DNA of 64,000 nt from Metridium senile (GCA_949775045.1 OX459101.1:8044601-8108600), one strand, 5' to 3'; counted from the stretch's first letter, positions 11,818 through 22,995 are shown. The notes: generated by a model from the sequence alone, not told the origin. Program-made: numbers and translations.

Positions 11818-12684
11818 CTAAGACCAAAATTTTGATCTTTCAACAAACTCCTTTTTAACATCAGTCTCGATGTGATTGTCCCACAAGAACTGCAAACCAT
11901 TTCTTGTCATACTGTTGCAGCTATTTACTTCAACATATTTCAAATTACGACACTTGGAAACTAGAGTGCTGAGACATGAATCTGTCAACATCACACAACC
12001 GCCAAGTCCTACATGAATCAAAGAAGTGCAATGTGTAGCTATCTGCTCCAAATCCTGATCAAGAAGACCTATGATTTGATTCATTCTTAAAGACTTCAGC
12101 TTGGGGCAATTGTGCGATAGGCTTGTCATACAATCTGCATCCACTCTGAGACATCGAGTTAGATCTATCTTTTCTAAATCGTGACAGCTTTGGAATACGT
12201 CAATGAGCGCTTTAGGAGACACCCAAATGCAATCAAAGAGAATCAATTCTAGTAACTGCGAGCAAAAGGCAGCAAGTTTCAAGATTACGACGCTTGTAAG
12301 CATGCGACATCCAGACAAATCCAGCTTCTTTAGGTTAGGATTTCTTCTAAAAACATCAACAACAACACTATCCTCGAGAAGGAACGTAGGAGTTCGTAGA
12401 ATAAGAGTGTGTAGAGAGGAATTATATTTTGTAAGACGTTCCACTAGATTGGAGCTCAAAGCTATTTTCTGTGAAATGTTACTGATGTCAAAAACAGAAC
12501 AGTTTTGAAAGAACTTGTCAGACAGGATTTTAAAGGCTTTGCTAACTCTTCGACATTTGTAGATCTCGTCCATGTAGAGATAGGTGAATATCTTATCGAA
12601 AATGATGTCTTGGCGTGGAAGATCGAAAAATGCCAATGCACAGTCCGCCATCTTTGTTTTGATAGCACAGTCTTTTTCGTTCAT
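11818..12684 (-). CDS. FBXL15: F-box and leucine-rich repeat protein, FBXL15-like
   Basis: Uninterrupted 288-residue frame. Residues about 18-58 form an F-box (FFDLPRQDIIFDKIFTYLY...RRVSKAFKILSD), which would bind SKP1 in an SCF ubiquitin ligase. From about residue 93 there are cysteine-containing leucine-rich repeats of the FBXL type (LKKLDLSGCRMLT, LLELILFDCIWVS, LEKIDLTRCLRVD, LIHVGLGGCVMLT, LKYVEVNSCNSMT). The length (human FBXL15 is 300), the F-box spacing, the RVS.AF motif and a C-terminal ..ETDVKKE that resembles the family's DIDVEPP point to FBXL15, which in vertebrates targets SMURF1 in BMP signalling. A second in-frame Met at residue 12 (MADCALAFFDLP) could be the start. It has no introns, unlike its neighbours, but shows no sign of being a retrocopy such as a poly-A tail or flanking duplication. 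Another FBXL class cannot be fully excluded. Confidence 0.85.
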   Translation of the reverse strand: MNEKDCAIKTKMADCALAFFDLPRQDIIFDKIFTYLYMDEIYKCRRVSKAFKILSDKFFQNCSVFDISNISQKIALSSNLVERLTKYNSSLHTLILRTPTFLLEDSVVVDVFRRNPNLKKLDLSGCRMLTSVVILKLAAFCSQLLELILFDCIWVSPKALIDVFQSCHDLEKIDLTRCLRVDADCMTSLSHNCPKLKSLRMNQIIGLLDQDLEQIATHCTSLIHVGLGGCVMLTDSCLSTLVSKCRNLKYVEVNSCNSMTRNGLQFLWDNHIETDVKKEFVERSKFWS

Positions 12685-14329
12685 TTATACACAGGAAACC
12701 CATGTTGAAGTTTAAAAGAAGAAACATGTCTCGCTTCCTTCTTCACAAAGAAAATCAAAGTAGTGCCTTAATGCTGCTTTTTCATACATTATTGAATCAT
12801 TTCTTCAATCACTAATTCATTCACTCATAATCCGTTCAATTTATTTCAACAAATTTGCTATTTATTAGCTTTTAATTTTTTTTGATTTTTTTTGGTGCGC
12901 TTAATTCTGGTGATAAATGCGCGGGAAAATGCGCGCAATATATTCACATTTTCCATGCTTCTTTGCGCTCGTATTGCACATCTATGTTGGAGCGTTTTCC
13001 TGGTTTTCAACATTTATTGGACCTTTGAAAAAAAGGATCATATATAGTCGTAGAATCAGTTACAAACGGGCTTTCAAAATCAAATGTTCTTATTTCTTTT
13101 TCTTTTTACAACTTCCAGAGAGGGTCACCTTTAAGATTGATCGGGAGAAGAATTCTGACAAAAGTCTACGTAGGAAACAGTACTTGACACAGACTAACGA
13201 CAAGAGGTTTGATCGCGTAGGTGTAGCAATATATCTTAATTTTTTATCACAAGAAACTCGAAACCCGAAACAAACTTCTGTTTTATGGCTGAGTCATGAG
13301 ATAATCAGCATTTTTTCACGATTATAGCAAATTTCGGCATTGAATAAATTGTGGTTAGAGAGCAAAGACATTAAAAATGACCTTCGATTCTTCGATAAGA
13401 TATATACTATAATTTCAATGTTGCTTTAATTGAAAGCACGTACTATGACGAAGCATAAAATCTGGAATGGATTTGTCGTAAGATATAAAGTACAAAAGGC
13501 CAGAATTTTTGCCAGGCGGGATATGTTTCACAATGTTTTATACTGATAAGAAAACACAATGAGCTTATTAGTTGAGTGACAAAAAAAAAATGATGGGTGA
13601 AAACCCAGCCTGAAAACTGTGAGCTAAGTTACTAGTCAAATCAATTCAATTTTTTGTGATATAAAATAAAATATCAAGCTCAGACAGTATTTATAGGGGT
13701 CTAGAAACGAACCAAAAAATGTACACGAGAGGGGAGGGGTGAAGGGAGAAAAAACTTTAGAAAGGAAGCCTAAAGGATCGAGTTGCCTGGGGAGGAGGCT
13801 AGCTTATTAATTGTGGTTGATTTGGCGCCATTTTGTGAAAGCATGCACGTAGTTAATTTAATTTCTGAAAATTGTACAAAAAGTAACTCAAAAGTAACAA
13901 AAAACTAAAGAAGACTTATATTATTGCAAAATTGACATTGATATTGTCTCATCTTCCATGACAGTTTTCATGGAAAAATATTCGACAAAAACTCTATCAC
14001 TATGGAACTTTATCACTTATAGAATTGTTTCTGATTTAATTTGCAGGTATTTACTCATTTTTTATCGCGGTCTGATCTCTATTTCCAGCAGATCTCTATT
14101 GTTGACACGTATCGAAAGATAAATCAATTATCCACTTAACACATACCTAAACTATCAAATACACACATTTATCATTGATCGGCGTTATCATTAATAGGTG
14201 TATTCAATCATTCAGCAAGCAAAATAGCTTACTAGAATTTGTGTCCAAAGTCCAAAGTAATTCCAAAATGTGCTAGCTTTAGAGCGCAAACACTATATTC
14301 ATGAAATAAAATGAAATTGTTGCTGCGTA
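12685..14329. other. Unassigned region upstream of FBXL15
   Basis: It should contain the FBXL15 promoter on the minus strand. ATTCA-type degenerate repeats lie at 12785-12845. A 136-codon open frame on the plus strand at 12917-13327 matches nothing I recognise, and I treat it as chance. The rest is AT-rich without recognisable elements. Confidence 0.5.
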
Positions 14330-14507
14330 TAAGCCTGGTACTGAGTGACATAAGCGTGATAAGCAAAAGCAACAAACGCAGACTCAGTTGGGCTTTGCTC
14401 ATTAGTCGCACTTGCCTTTTCTCACACCAAGTCGATAAATGCTTCATTGAGTCTGCGTATGTTGCTTATGCTTATATGCTTATGTCGCTAGTGTGAACCA
14501 GGCTGTA
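14330..14507. mobile_element. Family A MITE, uninterrupted copy
   Basis: Ends TAAGCCTGGTACTGAGTGAC and CGCTAGTGTGAACCAGGCT, with matching inner blocks (GTGATAAGCAAAAGCAACA, CGCAGACTCA and complement). It serves as the empty-site reference for the copy at 17935-18722: it reads straight through CTCATTAGTCGCACTTGCC, where the other copy carries an insertion. Confidence 0.85.
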
Positions 14508-14612
14508 ATAGTTTTTATTTACTGGTATATTGGTAGTGACTATTAATCATTATTACAAGTAAAGCTGTAACATGGTATTGTTTCGCTGGCTTTGTATATG
14601 ACGTTTCTGGTT

Positions 14613-14850
14613 AGAGTTTTCCGATTTACCAGCACAAAGGCAGATTTGGCACTAATAGTGCCAGATGATAGTACCAGTGTTACTTTGTCATTATTTCTGC
14701 AATATTGTTCTTATTTTTTATTCTTACTCTGAAAATGTAATATTTTGAACACATGCAGCTCCTAGAAATTATAGTAACGGTAAACATGCACGTATATGCT
14801 AATTAGTATCTGGTACTATTAGTACCAAAGTCGCTAAATCGGAAAACCCT
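14613..14850. mobile_element. MITE-like element, AGAGTTTTCCGATTTA ends
   Basis: Left AGAGTTTTCCGATTTACC and inner GGCACTAATAGTGCC; right GGTACTATTAGTACCAAAG and CTAAATCGGAAAACCCT. The arms are imperfect. The terminal CCGATTTAGC motif recalls the insertion at 5634-5744. Confidence 0.65.
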
Positions 14851-14866
14851 GTTGAGTGACTAAGCA

Positions 14867-15122
14867 GCCCGGGGGGGGGGGGGAGTTCTCCCTTTATCCA
14901 AGTGGTAGGGGTGATCGGCGTACCTTTTAGGGTTAAAATATTTCCAGTGCGTACCTTTTAGGGTCCATTTAGAGATTTGGCTCAAAAATCAGTTCTAAGG
15001 GTCGTTTTTTACTCTGCTTTATTTGTACCTGAGCGTACCTTTTAGGGGTCATTTTCAAAATCTCCGCCGATCACCCCTACCACTTGGACAAAGGGAGTAC
15101 CCCCCCCCCCCCCCCCCCGGGC
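14867..15122. mobile_element. Family C element with G/C-tract ends, copy 1
   Basis: Begins GCCC followed by more than ten G and ends in a C run of about 19 then GGGC. The arms TCCAAGTGGTAGGGGTGATC and complement enclose three copies of GTACCTTTTAGGG. Structurally it matches 18201-18500 although the sequence is only partly shared. It sits inside a larger pair GTTGAGTGACT/AGTCACTCAAC. Confidence 0.8.
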
Positions 15123-15445
15123 TAAACAGTCACTCAACAGTCACTATTAGTTTGTAACTATTTTGTTTTTATTTCATGGTTTTAGTGTTTTCGCTCTAGG
15201 TACAGATGATGCAAAGATGGTGCAGTGTTGAAATGCTTTATTTAATTGCAACTTCATATATATGCAATTCTCAGACAGATTAGTGAAAAATACTAACTGA
15301 TGTCTTATTATGACCTGATAACAGGTAAATCCTGCCCACATAATCCCCGTTTAAGGAGTCTTTATACAAAAAGTATCATTAGAGGAAATTGGATGGATTA
15401 TGTTGGAATGAATGATGAAAGCTCTTCAAACTGTCTGCAAAGTCC

Positions 15446-15575
15446 GGGGGGGGGGGGGGGGGGGGGCGGGGGGCACGGGAGTAATAGAATCGGGTATGCT
15501 CGTCGTATCTTTTCAAGTTTTGGGAACTCTTAGGGGCAAAAACATCTCCCATGCCACATCTCCCAAGATGCTTTT
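15446..15575. mobile_element. Family C-like fragment, one end only
   Basis: A run of about 20 G, then CGGGGGGCACGGGAGTAATAG and TATGCTCGTCG, without a matching C-tract end. I read it as a truncated or rearranged copy. It produces a spurious glycine/proline-rich frame on both strands. Confidence 0.55.
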
Positions 15576-16374
15576 CCCTCCCCCACCCCTCCTTACAAAC
15601 AAAAAGGCTCCAACACGGTTTATCAATGATTTTGATGACGTAAATCATGTCACTTCTGCAGTAATTCCAATCTGTTTAACCATTGTCAAACACATCAGAG
15701 TGATGCAGATCATTTATCAGGACTGACTGCAAATAAAGTAATTTAACCCAACAGGAACTAATCTTTGATTTATCAATAAACTGGTTGCAAAACGTTTATA
15801 ATGCTTGATTTCCGGATCTTTACTCAAGGTCGGACGCTAAGGTGCAATTTCAGGCCAACTTGTCAAAAGTCGTCACAATGCAATGACGTCCAATGACGTC
15901 ACAATGACGTTTTTTACAGATTGTCCTGATTGCGAAGAAACAAGTTACCGCACATAGAAAAGAAAATTTCAGTATAGCACTAAGTTTAAAAATAAAAAAA
16001 CTGTAGTTTACATAAATATTATAGAATCTACTATTAATTTTTAGAGTTTTGTTATTATAACTTACTTTATTTTTCTATTTATTATTGCGCAAATTTTGCG
16101 AGCTGAATATTTTCAGTATTTCGAACTAAAGTAAGAAAGTTTGAAAACCTTTTTCGGCTTAAAATCAAAAATAATTACTGACATTTTTTATCTGACGAAT
16201 CGAATATGACAGTTTTTACAAAGATAAAAATTAATTAAAATGATATAGACAGCTTGACATAGAAAAAAGACCAAAATTGTCAATTCTTACAGCAGCAACG
16301 ATACTGAATGTAACTGAAACAGTCAAATGTACAAGTCGCGCGTATCGGAATTTACACGATAATATAGTAAGTTG
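15576..16374. other. Unassigned AT-rich spacer
   Basis: No frame, RNA or repeat family recognised, apart from a short CAATGACGTC duplication near 15880. Confidence 0.5.
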
Positions 16375-16733
16375 ATATTAGGGACTGTTCATTATTTATG
16401 GGGAGGGGGGGGGGGGGGGCGGAAAAATAGTAGGGGGGCCCAAAAAAGTTTGAGGACCTTTTTAATTTGGGGGGGGGAGGTTGTTAGATTTTCAAGATAA
16501 TCTGATAGGGGGTCACAACAGTTTTCTCAATTTGTGGACTCAAAATGTTATTGAAGAGCTTTTATTTGGAATCAAAAAAGGGGGGTGGTCAAAAAACTTT
16601 TCACTCCTTTTATGGGGGAACAAAAAAGTTTTGATGCACTTTGAGGGGGGTACTAAAAGTTTTTACCAATCCCTTTTCCCATTTACCGCCCCCCCCCCCC
16701 CCTCCCCATAAATAATGAACAGTCCCTTAGAGA
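16375..16733. mobile_element. G-rich inverted-repeat element, TTAGGGACTGTTCATT ends
   Basis: The ends TTAGGGACTGTTCATTATTT and complement are followed by GGGGAGGGGG and CCCCCCTCCCC tracts. The interior holds degenerate repeats of GGGGG...AAAAAAGTTT, about one every 40 bp on the plus strand. It belongs to the same architectural class as family C but has different sequence. Confidence 0.75.
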
Positions 16734-17283
16734 AACAAAAAAACAAGCAAGCAAGCAATTTTAAAACTTGTCATGTTGACAATTATGATAATGAATGGAA
16801 TTTTAAACGAACTGATTAACCATCACTGCATTAACTTTATTTGTACAAATAAGCACATATTCAACAATTTTTTGTCAAATGTTCACATATCAAAATTTTC
16901 ATGTACAAGCGATAAATTTAAAAATATTGCGAAAGTGCACAAAATTGAGCCAAGCTCTTTCGGACAAGTTCCGTTTAAAATTCCACAATCAAGCAACCAG
17001 CCGATGTGTCTCATTCGCAGGTGCTCCAAAGTCTAGTTGTCAAGATAATACCAAGAATGCAACTTTGATTGTAAGATACACGTCCAAAGTAGAAAAACTC
17101 TATAATATTCTCATCATTATAAAGCAGCCAGCCGAAGTGTCTCCATTACAGGTGCACCCAAGTCTATAGTTGTCAAGATAACACCAAGAAACTCGAAACC
17201 TAGAACATTGAAACAAAGTGAATGATATATGCACGTGCAGATAAACCAAAAAAAATCGACTTCAACGTGTTTCTTTGATATAT
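16734..17283. other. Spacer with a short direct duplication
   Basis: Two diverged direct copies of a block of about 70 bp begin near 16985 and 17124 (CAGCCGA.GTGTCTC, GTTGTCAAGATAA.ACCAAGAA). Otherwise unrecognised. Confidence 0.5.
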
Positions 17284-17600
17284 TTATTATATAACATATA
17301 GTGGTATACCGAGTGATATCAACTAGATAAAAAGCCTATCCTAGTCATGAAGATATCATTGATATCGCACATGTGTGATATCACTCTCAACCAATCAACT
17401 TTCAAAAAAAAAAAATTTTTTTCTTCAATCTGTTATATAATAAACAGAACATTACATGTGCGCTTGGAGATATGAATTTTATCTTCTCGTGTTGAAAAGA
17501 TATCCCACTCATTCGCTGCGCTCACTCGTGGGATATCTTATCAACACTCGAAGATAAAATTCATATCTCCGTGCGCCCATGTAATATCCTCTATATATTT
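17284..17600. mobile_element. Inverted-repeat element K, copy 2 (opposite orientation to 612-909)
   Basis: Nearly identical to the reverse complement of 612-909, except for an extra stretch of about 13 bp (GAGTGATATCA) near 17310. It has the same internal hairpins. Confidence 0.8.
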
Positions 17601-17934
17601 AAAAAAATATGAGTAAGAATCAGTTAAAGTAGTTTTCTGACCTGTTCCCGCAAAAACTGAGAGCGCGCGCGCGCGTGTCGCATCTTGTTTTAAAAAATAA
17701 TCCTCGCTGGAATTGCCTTCAGTTTCACTATGACGTGACAATTTGTTTACATGGACAATAATCGAGAAGATTTAGGTTAAATCATTGTTGTTGTCTTGGT
17801 TTGTATTTTTTTCACCTGTTTTCACGAACGTTCAAAATTTAAAACATTGAAAATATATTTTTTTTGTCATTACAAGACAACAACGAACTGAACTTTCTTA
17901 CAGTTTTCTGCAATCCCGTCGCGCCGCTGCACTA
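17601..17934. other. Unassigned spacer
   Basis: Contains a short (GCGC)n tract at about 17661-17674 and no recognised gene or element. Confidence 0.4.
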
Positions 17935-18030
17935 AAGCCTGGTTCACACTAGTGACATAAGCATAAGCAACATACGCAGATTCAGTTCAGCGTTTCTCGA
18001 ATAGACGTGAGAAAAGACAAGTGCGACTAA

Positions 18031-18515
18031 GTGCCCGGGCAAACGTTTTCAACATTTGCTTCAACATCCGTTCGATTTTGTTGAATGGCAATGTTTACTG
18101 AAACATGTTACAACAATGTTGAAAGAGTTTACAAAAGCGTTTAAACATTGCCATTCAACAAAATCGAACGGATGTTGTACCAAATGTTGAAACCCTTGCC
18201 CCGGGGGGGGGGGGGGGGACTCTCTTAGAAAATGGATAGCGGTGCTCGACGGACGGTTTTGAAAATAACCCTAAAAGGTACGCATAAATTAACTCAGATA
18301 GTAATTTCAGACCCTAAAAGGTATGACCACATTAAAAAATTTTTCGATATGTATAAGTTAAGTTCGAAAACTGACCCTAAAAGGTACGGTGCCAGTTCGA
18401 GACCCTAAAAGGTACGCGAGGGTCTTATTTTCGACCCTAAAAGGTCCGTCGGGCACCCCTATCCATTTTTCTAAAGGAGTACCCCCCCCCCCCCCCCGGA
18501 CCGTTGCCCGGGCCT
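18031..18515. mobile_element. Family B MITE nested in family A, itself interrupted
   Basis: Flanked by TAA at 18028-18030 and 18516-18518. The arms GCCCGGGCAAACGTTTTCAA and complement match the intact copy at 9676-9869. It carries a 300-bp insertion at 18201-18500. Confidence 0.85.
18201..18500. mobile_element. Family C element with G/C-tract ends, nested in family B
   Basis: Flanked by CCCTTGCC (18193-18200) and CCGTTGCC (18501-18508), an 8-bp duplication with one mismatch. The ends are CC plus about 16 G and about 16 C plus GGA, and the arms AATGGATAGCGGTGC / GGCACCCCTATCCATT are inverted. The interior carries five copies of ACCCTAAAAGGTACG-type repeats. An 8-bp duplication would fit a hAT-type element, but the G-tract end is not typical. 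Confidence 0.75.
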
Positions 18516-18535
18516 TAATGGCAAAGCTCCACTGA

Positions 18536-18667
18536 GGGGCTGTTTACATGAAGGCGAGTTGTCCCTGCCAGACGGGATAACTCTATTGTTTTGAGTCCCC
18601 CGGGGAATACAAAACAAAAGAGTTATCCCGGCTAGCAGGGACAACTCGCTTTCATATAAACAGGCCC
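18536..18667. mobile_element. Family D MITE nested in family A, TGA-flanked
   Basis: The arms GGGGCTGTTTACATG..GGCGAGTTGTCCCTGCCAG and complement give 132 bp, flanked by TGA at 18533-18535 and 18668-18670. The uninterrupted family A copy shows one CTGAGTCTGCG at this site. Confidence 0.75.
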
Positions 18668-18722
18668 TGAGTCTGCCTATGTTGCTTTATATACTTCTGC
18701 TAATGTCGCTAGTGTAAACAAT

Positions 18723-19278
18723 TCTATATAATAGTTAGACGCGTTCATAAACTTCAACGCTTGTATACAATATGAATGCAATCTCGACAATGAACAGTTT
18801 ATAAACCCATCAATCATGCAATCATTTGCTTGTAATATTGTCCGCTAATGAATGGAACTTTAATTGCATCATGCTAATCAAAAACGGGCCATCAAAAACG
18901 GGCGAGAAATGATTGATAAACGGGCAAGAATGATTGATAGACAAGAAAGTGATCCATGAACAACGCAAACACGAGAAGGATCTAGTACAAAGATATTTCA
19001 TCCGAAGACATGCAAACCCGAAATCATGCGTTGAAAGTTTTATAGGATTTGTCTCTTCTGGTTTTACAAATTAAAGTCAATCTGCACGTTACTACATCTG
19101 CTTGACTTCTTCAGAAATAGTGCCGGTTTTAATAGATATCTGTGAAATACTTGGAATATGCAACAACTGAAGAAATGGAACTAAATTGCACTATAACAGG
19201 CCCTATAACATAGTATTGTCGCTGCTGTTTTCTATTGTCAATGAATTTGTGTCAGTTTCAATTCTATTACTCCAGTTG
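18723..19278. other. Unassigned spacer
   Basis: AT-rich sequence with no recognised gene or element; a short duplicated AAAACGGGC motif lies near 18880-18905. Confidence 0.4.
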
Positions 19279-19463
19279 TCTAGCACCGCTATATTGTTTG
19301 ACAAAAGGCGTATTTGCATTGGCTATTAAAGCCTCGATTTGTAGTTAAAAATATTCGCAAATTCCGAGCAAAGCACGAAAAAGAGCAATAGAAAACGAAT
19401 TCAAATTTTCTCTGATTCTAGGCTAAGCCTGCGTCGTTTGTCAAATAGTACAGCGGTGCTAGA
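19279..19463. mobile_element. Family J element, copy without nested MITE
   Basis: Ends TCTAGCACCGCTATATTGTT and AATAGTACAGCGGTGCTAGA, 185 bp. It is the reference for the interrupted copy at 9617-10008. Confidence 0.7.
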
Positions 19464-19989
19464 TAAAGTAAAACTGGAATATTAGTGCAAAACATTGCGT
19501 GCTTTTAGTGCTTATATGATACTTTAGTGTAATAGTTAGAAGATATTCAAAATTGATTACAAATGGTACCGGTATTAATTTTTTCACAAAAGTTCATTTC
19601 GATCATGTTCAGTAATAAATTAAATGCACTTTGTTTCAAGATTTGCTTTTAAGTACTCTGAATATGCGATCTTTCAACACTAGACATTAAAAGGACACAT
19701 ATTAAAGCGTTTCACACAGCACATTTCAACATAGGAGTGAAATAACATGCTAAGGAGAACAGGATCTCATCTCATCTCCCGTTGCATTCCTACGAACTAA
19801 TGAACAATAGGAAGAAGTGAAGATCGCTCTGTTTGACATGTTATAAGCGTGATAGAGTGTAATTTCAAACAAACTCTTTGGTGTGCGAGGATTTTGTTGT
19901 TGTTTGTCTGTTCGTTTGTACGTTTTTTCGTTCGTTCGGTTGGTTTGTGTGTGTGTTGTTTGTGTGTTGTTTGTTTGTTTATTTGTGTG

Positions 19990-20224
19990 TTGGTTGGTTG
20001 GTTGGTTTGTGTGCGTGTTGGTTGGTTGGTTGGTTGGTTGGTTGGTTGGTTGGTTGGTTGGTTTGTGTGCGTGTTGGTTGGTTGGTTGGTTGGTTGGTTG
20101 GTTGGTTGGTTGGTTGGTTGGTTGGTTGGTTGGTTGGTTGGTTGGTTGGTTGGTTGGTTGGTTGGTTGGTTGGTTGGTTGGTTGGTTGGTTGGTTGGTTG
20201 GTTGGTTGGTTGGTTGGTTGGTTG
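19990..20224. repeat. (TTGG)n microsatellite
   Basis: About 235 bp of TTGG units with two TTGTGTGCG interruptions at the left. All long frames across it (Leu-Val-Gly-Trp or Pro-Thr-Asn-Gln repeats) are artefacts. Confidence 0.95.
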
Positions 20225-21196
20225 TATTTTTGCAATCTTTTATGCAATTTTCCTACAAGTTTCTACGCGTTTAGTAAACGCATTCATGAGTAACCCAACG
20301 CCCCCAGGGTGTAGTGTGTGACGTGATCCCATTAACTATATTTACGAGATTAAATCTTGAATACAATAGAATTGCTACACAGGTCCTCTTTTCGCTTCAT
20401 TGCTTCATTTAGAAACATTTAATTCAATCATAAACATATCAACAAAAACCTTTCATCCGAAACAAAAATCCAAGTTATGAATAATTTTGATTCCATAGTT
20501 TCTACGTCTTAAAATGCAGTTAGTTTGACAGTTACGTTCCATAGATTAACGAAATGATTTCTTGAACACGTAAAAGAAAAAATTAACACTACAAGAAGTG
20601 ACACGCAATTTTTTGTTTATTTTTTAATTATCTAATTTTGAATTGAGTCTTACCGTTAAAAACGTATTCATTCAAAATATTCCATCGGGGTTTACTAGTT
20701 TTTCATCGTACACTTTTGGAGGTAATAAGACAGTAAGACAATGTTCACCGCCGAGCTTAGTTGTTTAGAGCAAATTTCGTAGATTATGAAACGTTCCCGG
20801 TACGAACGCGGTCAAGGCACCGGCGGCAAGACACATAAAAGATTAATAGAACATTCACGGCAAGGTATGCACACCGGCAGCATTGAACTTTTCACAGTCA
20901 TACGAAAACTGCTCTAAGCACCACTACTGAGAGGGAGGTGCGGGGGTTCGCGTCCAAACCAGAACAGTATACTCAAAGTCTTAAAATAGTAGAGAAGGAG
21001 CTTCCTTTGTATAATTACATCTGCAAATGCATGGTTAGATATCTTGACGTCTTCTTGGATAAGAACGTTAAACTGGAGGTCCCGTCTCCCCACACACATT
21101 GTATAGGAAGTACGTAGAACAACCCCAAACAACTAGTAGTGTTCCAGGAAGAGTAGGGCACAGGAGCTCCCGATGGTGCGGTCAGAGATATATAGA
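20225..21196. other. Unassigned spacer
   Basis: No gene, RNA or repeat recognised. A pair of related ACGGC/CACCGGC motifs near 20820 and 20860 is too short to interpret. Confidence 0.4.
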
Positions 21197-22315
21197 CTAC
21201 AGGGCCCACAGTGATTTGTGCAAGCTGTTGTGTTGCATGTCCCTGCCTTCGCACGAAGGCCATACAAAATACAAAACAAAATAATCTGGTAAACGTTTCC
21301 CAACAATATTCACCGGCATTTTGTTACACATTTATCTAATTGATAGGTAATATAATGAAATTTGTAAAAAAATGTTGACTTAACTTTACTGTTGCTTCGA
21401 GCTTTAGCCCTTCGTCGGAGTATCACTCAATTTATGTCACTCTCTCGTTATTTTGATAGTTAAACATTTTATTGTAAATAGTACATGAAATACTAGATGC
21501 AATATAGATGCAATTTATTTATCGAATTTTTATAAATCATATTTATTAGAGCATATATATATGATATTGTATTTTAGCACGTAATTCAGCTTTTGGCTGC
21601 TACGTGTAGTTATTTTAAATAAACGATCTATCTGATCTATATGTTACGCTATTTATAACAACTATTCAACCGTTTTATTAGAACCATCAGTTATATCATA
21701 GTATTCAACAGAGAGGCCCTTAGCATCTTATTTGACTCATTAGCATACTAAAGTGCGTTATGTGAAATCGCTCTAATAATCAACTATATAGTATATTGCG
21801 CTATTTATAACAACCGGATCCAACCGTTTTATTAGAACCACTGTTATATCATAGTATTTAACAGCGAGGCCCTTCTGTCGTGTATCTTTCAAGCTGGGAT
21901 AGTGTGATGATAAGATACGAGTATATTTAATAGGACTTTGATCTTTCCTCAAACCTACTTTACAAACGTGTGGAGCTGCACGCTCTCTTAGCCGGCTAAC
22001 GCCCAAAGATATATGCCCCCTATTGTGTGTGTGTTATGACTCAGGATATGAATCGGTCAAGTCTCGCTTCGTCGGTTAGATATACACACAATACTTCCTT
22101 AATCAATTTAGTATGAACCTTAACAATGACGCTTGGTAAATTTTACTTGAAATTGTATCTGTGAACTGAATTTGTATGATGAAGAAGGGTAAATTATTAA
22201 GGTGTGATGGATTTCATAGATCCATTTATCATTTATTTTTTATTTTATTAGATTTTCCTTCCTACGAAGGCAGGGACACCACAACAGCTTACGCCAATTA
22301 CTGTGGGCCCTGTAG
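21197..22315. mobile_element. Candidate 1.1-kb element bounded by about 65-bp inverted repeats
   Basis: The left arm 21197-21262 (CTACAGGGCCCACAGT...AAGCTGTTGTG...TCCCTGCCTTCG) and the right arm 22255-22315 are diverged inverted copies. Between them lie a copy of dispersed repeat L (21330-21430), the 3' end of element X (21548-21640) and a TA-GAGCGATTT end (21716-21783). Older insertions in a transposon, or an inverted duplication, both fit. Confidence 0.5.
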
Positions 22316-22881
22316 TATGCTGAGACCTGACTTTCATAAAGGTGCAACGTAGGATTATGTAATTTATAAGATTTTTACTCAGTTGTGACCACACAAACGT
22401 GCAACAATTTCGATTATGTGTGCAAGACTGACAGCCCAGCAAGAAATCATTTGGTTTTATGAATGAACTAGTACAGTAACCTTTGACATACGGCACGTAG
22501 TTTTACCCATTGCAAAATGGCTTATAAATGCATTATCCCGCACTTCAACGTGATGTTTCGTCATTATAAACACATTAGAAATCCCCGGTGCTTTTCTAAA
22601 GGATTTGAAGGTTTTGCTTAATCTTTTGATCCTTTTTACGAGCTGACCTTGCCCAGCGTGATTGACAGCTAGGTTGCCATGGCTACAACATTGCGCGAAA
22701 CATTTTATCAATTCTCTATCATCTACCGAGGCGAGAAGCCAAAGTCAACTGATCGTTGAAAATATACACAAGAACTGCCTACTTCTAAAGCTGAAGCCAG
22801 GAGAATATTCTCTTTCTAAAGCTTATTTTAAAATGTCGATCCACAGTAGAAGATCATATCTTTTTTCTTTCAATATGTTTA

Positions 22882-22990
22882 GAGTTCAAAACATAAATAG
22901 TACTAAATAGTGATATTTTATGCTAATTCTATTGTTTTCTATTGTTTAATTAGCACTATTTAGTAATAATTAGTACTATTTATTTCACGG
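22882..22990. mobile_element. 141-bp TA family, right-truncated copy
   Basis: Starts TA-GAGTTCAAAACATAAATAG and shares the core TTCTATTGTTTTCTATTGTT with the adjacent full copy. The right end is replaced by unrelated sequence. Confidence 0.6.
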
Positions 22991-22995
22991 GTATA

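Larger units (their letters stand above)
17935..18722. mobile_element. Family A MITE, copy interrupted by two insertions
   Basis: Outer ends AAGCCTGGTTCACACTAGTG and CGCTAGTGTAAACA. Interrupted by family B (18031-18515) and family D (18536-18667). The remaining pieces align with the uninterrupted copy at 14330-14507. Confidence 0.85.

Noticed and set aside
12917..13327. 136-residue frame on the plus strand upstream of FBXL15
   Set aside because: No domain, no recognisable motif, AT-driven composition; no supporting neighbour exon. Could be revisited with RNA-seq.
19750..20321. Open frames rich in Pro-Thr-Asn-Gln or Leu-Val-Gly-Trp
   Set aside because: Produced by the (TTGG)n microsatellite in all frames.
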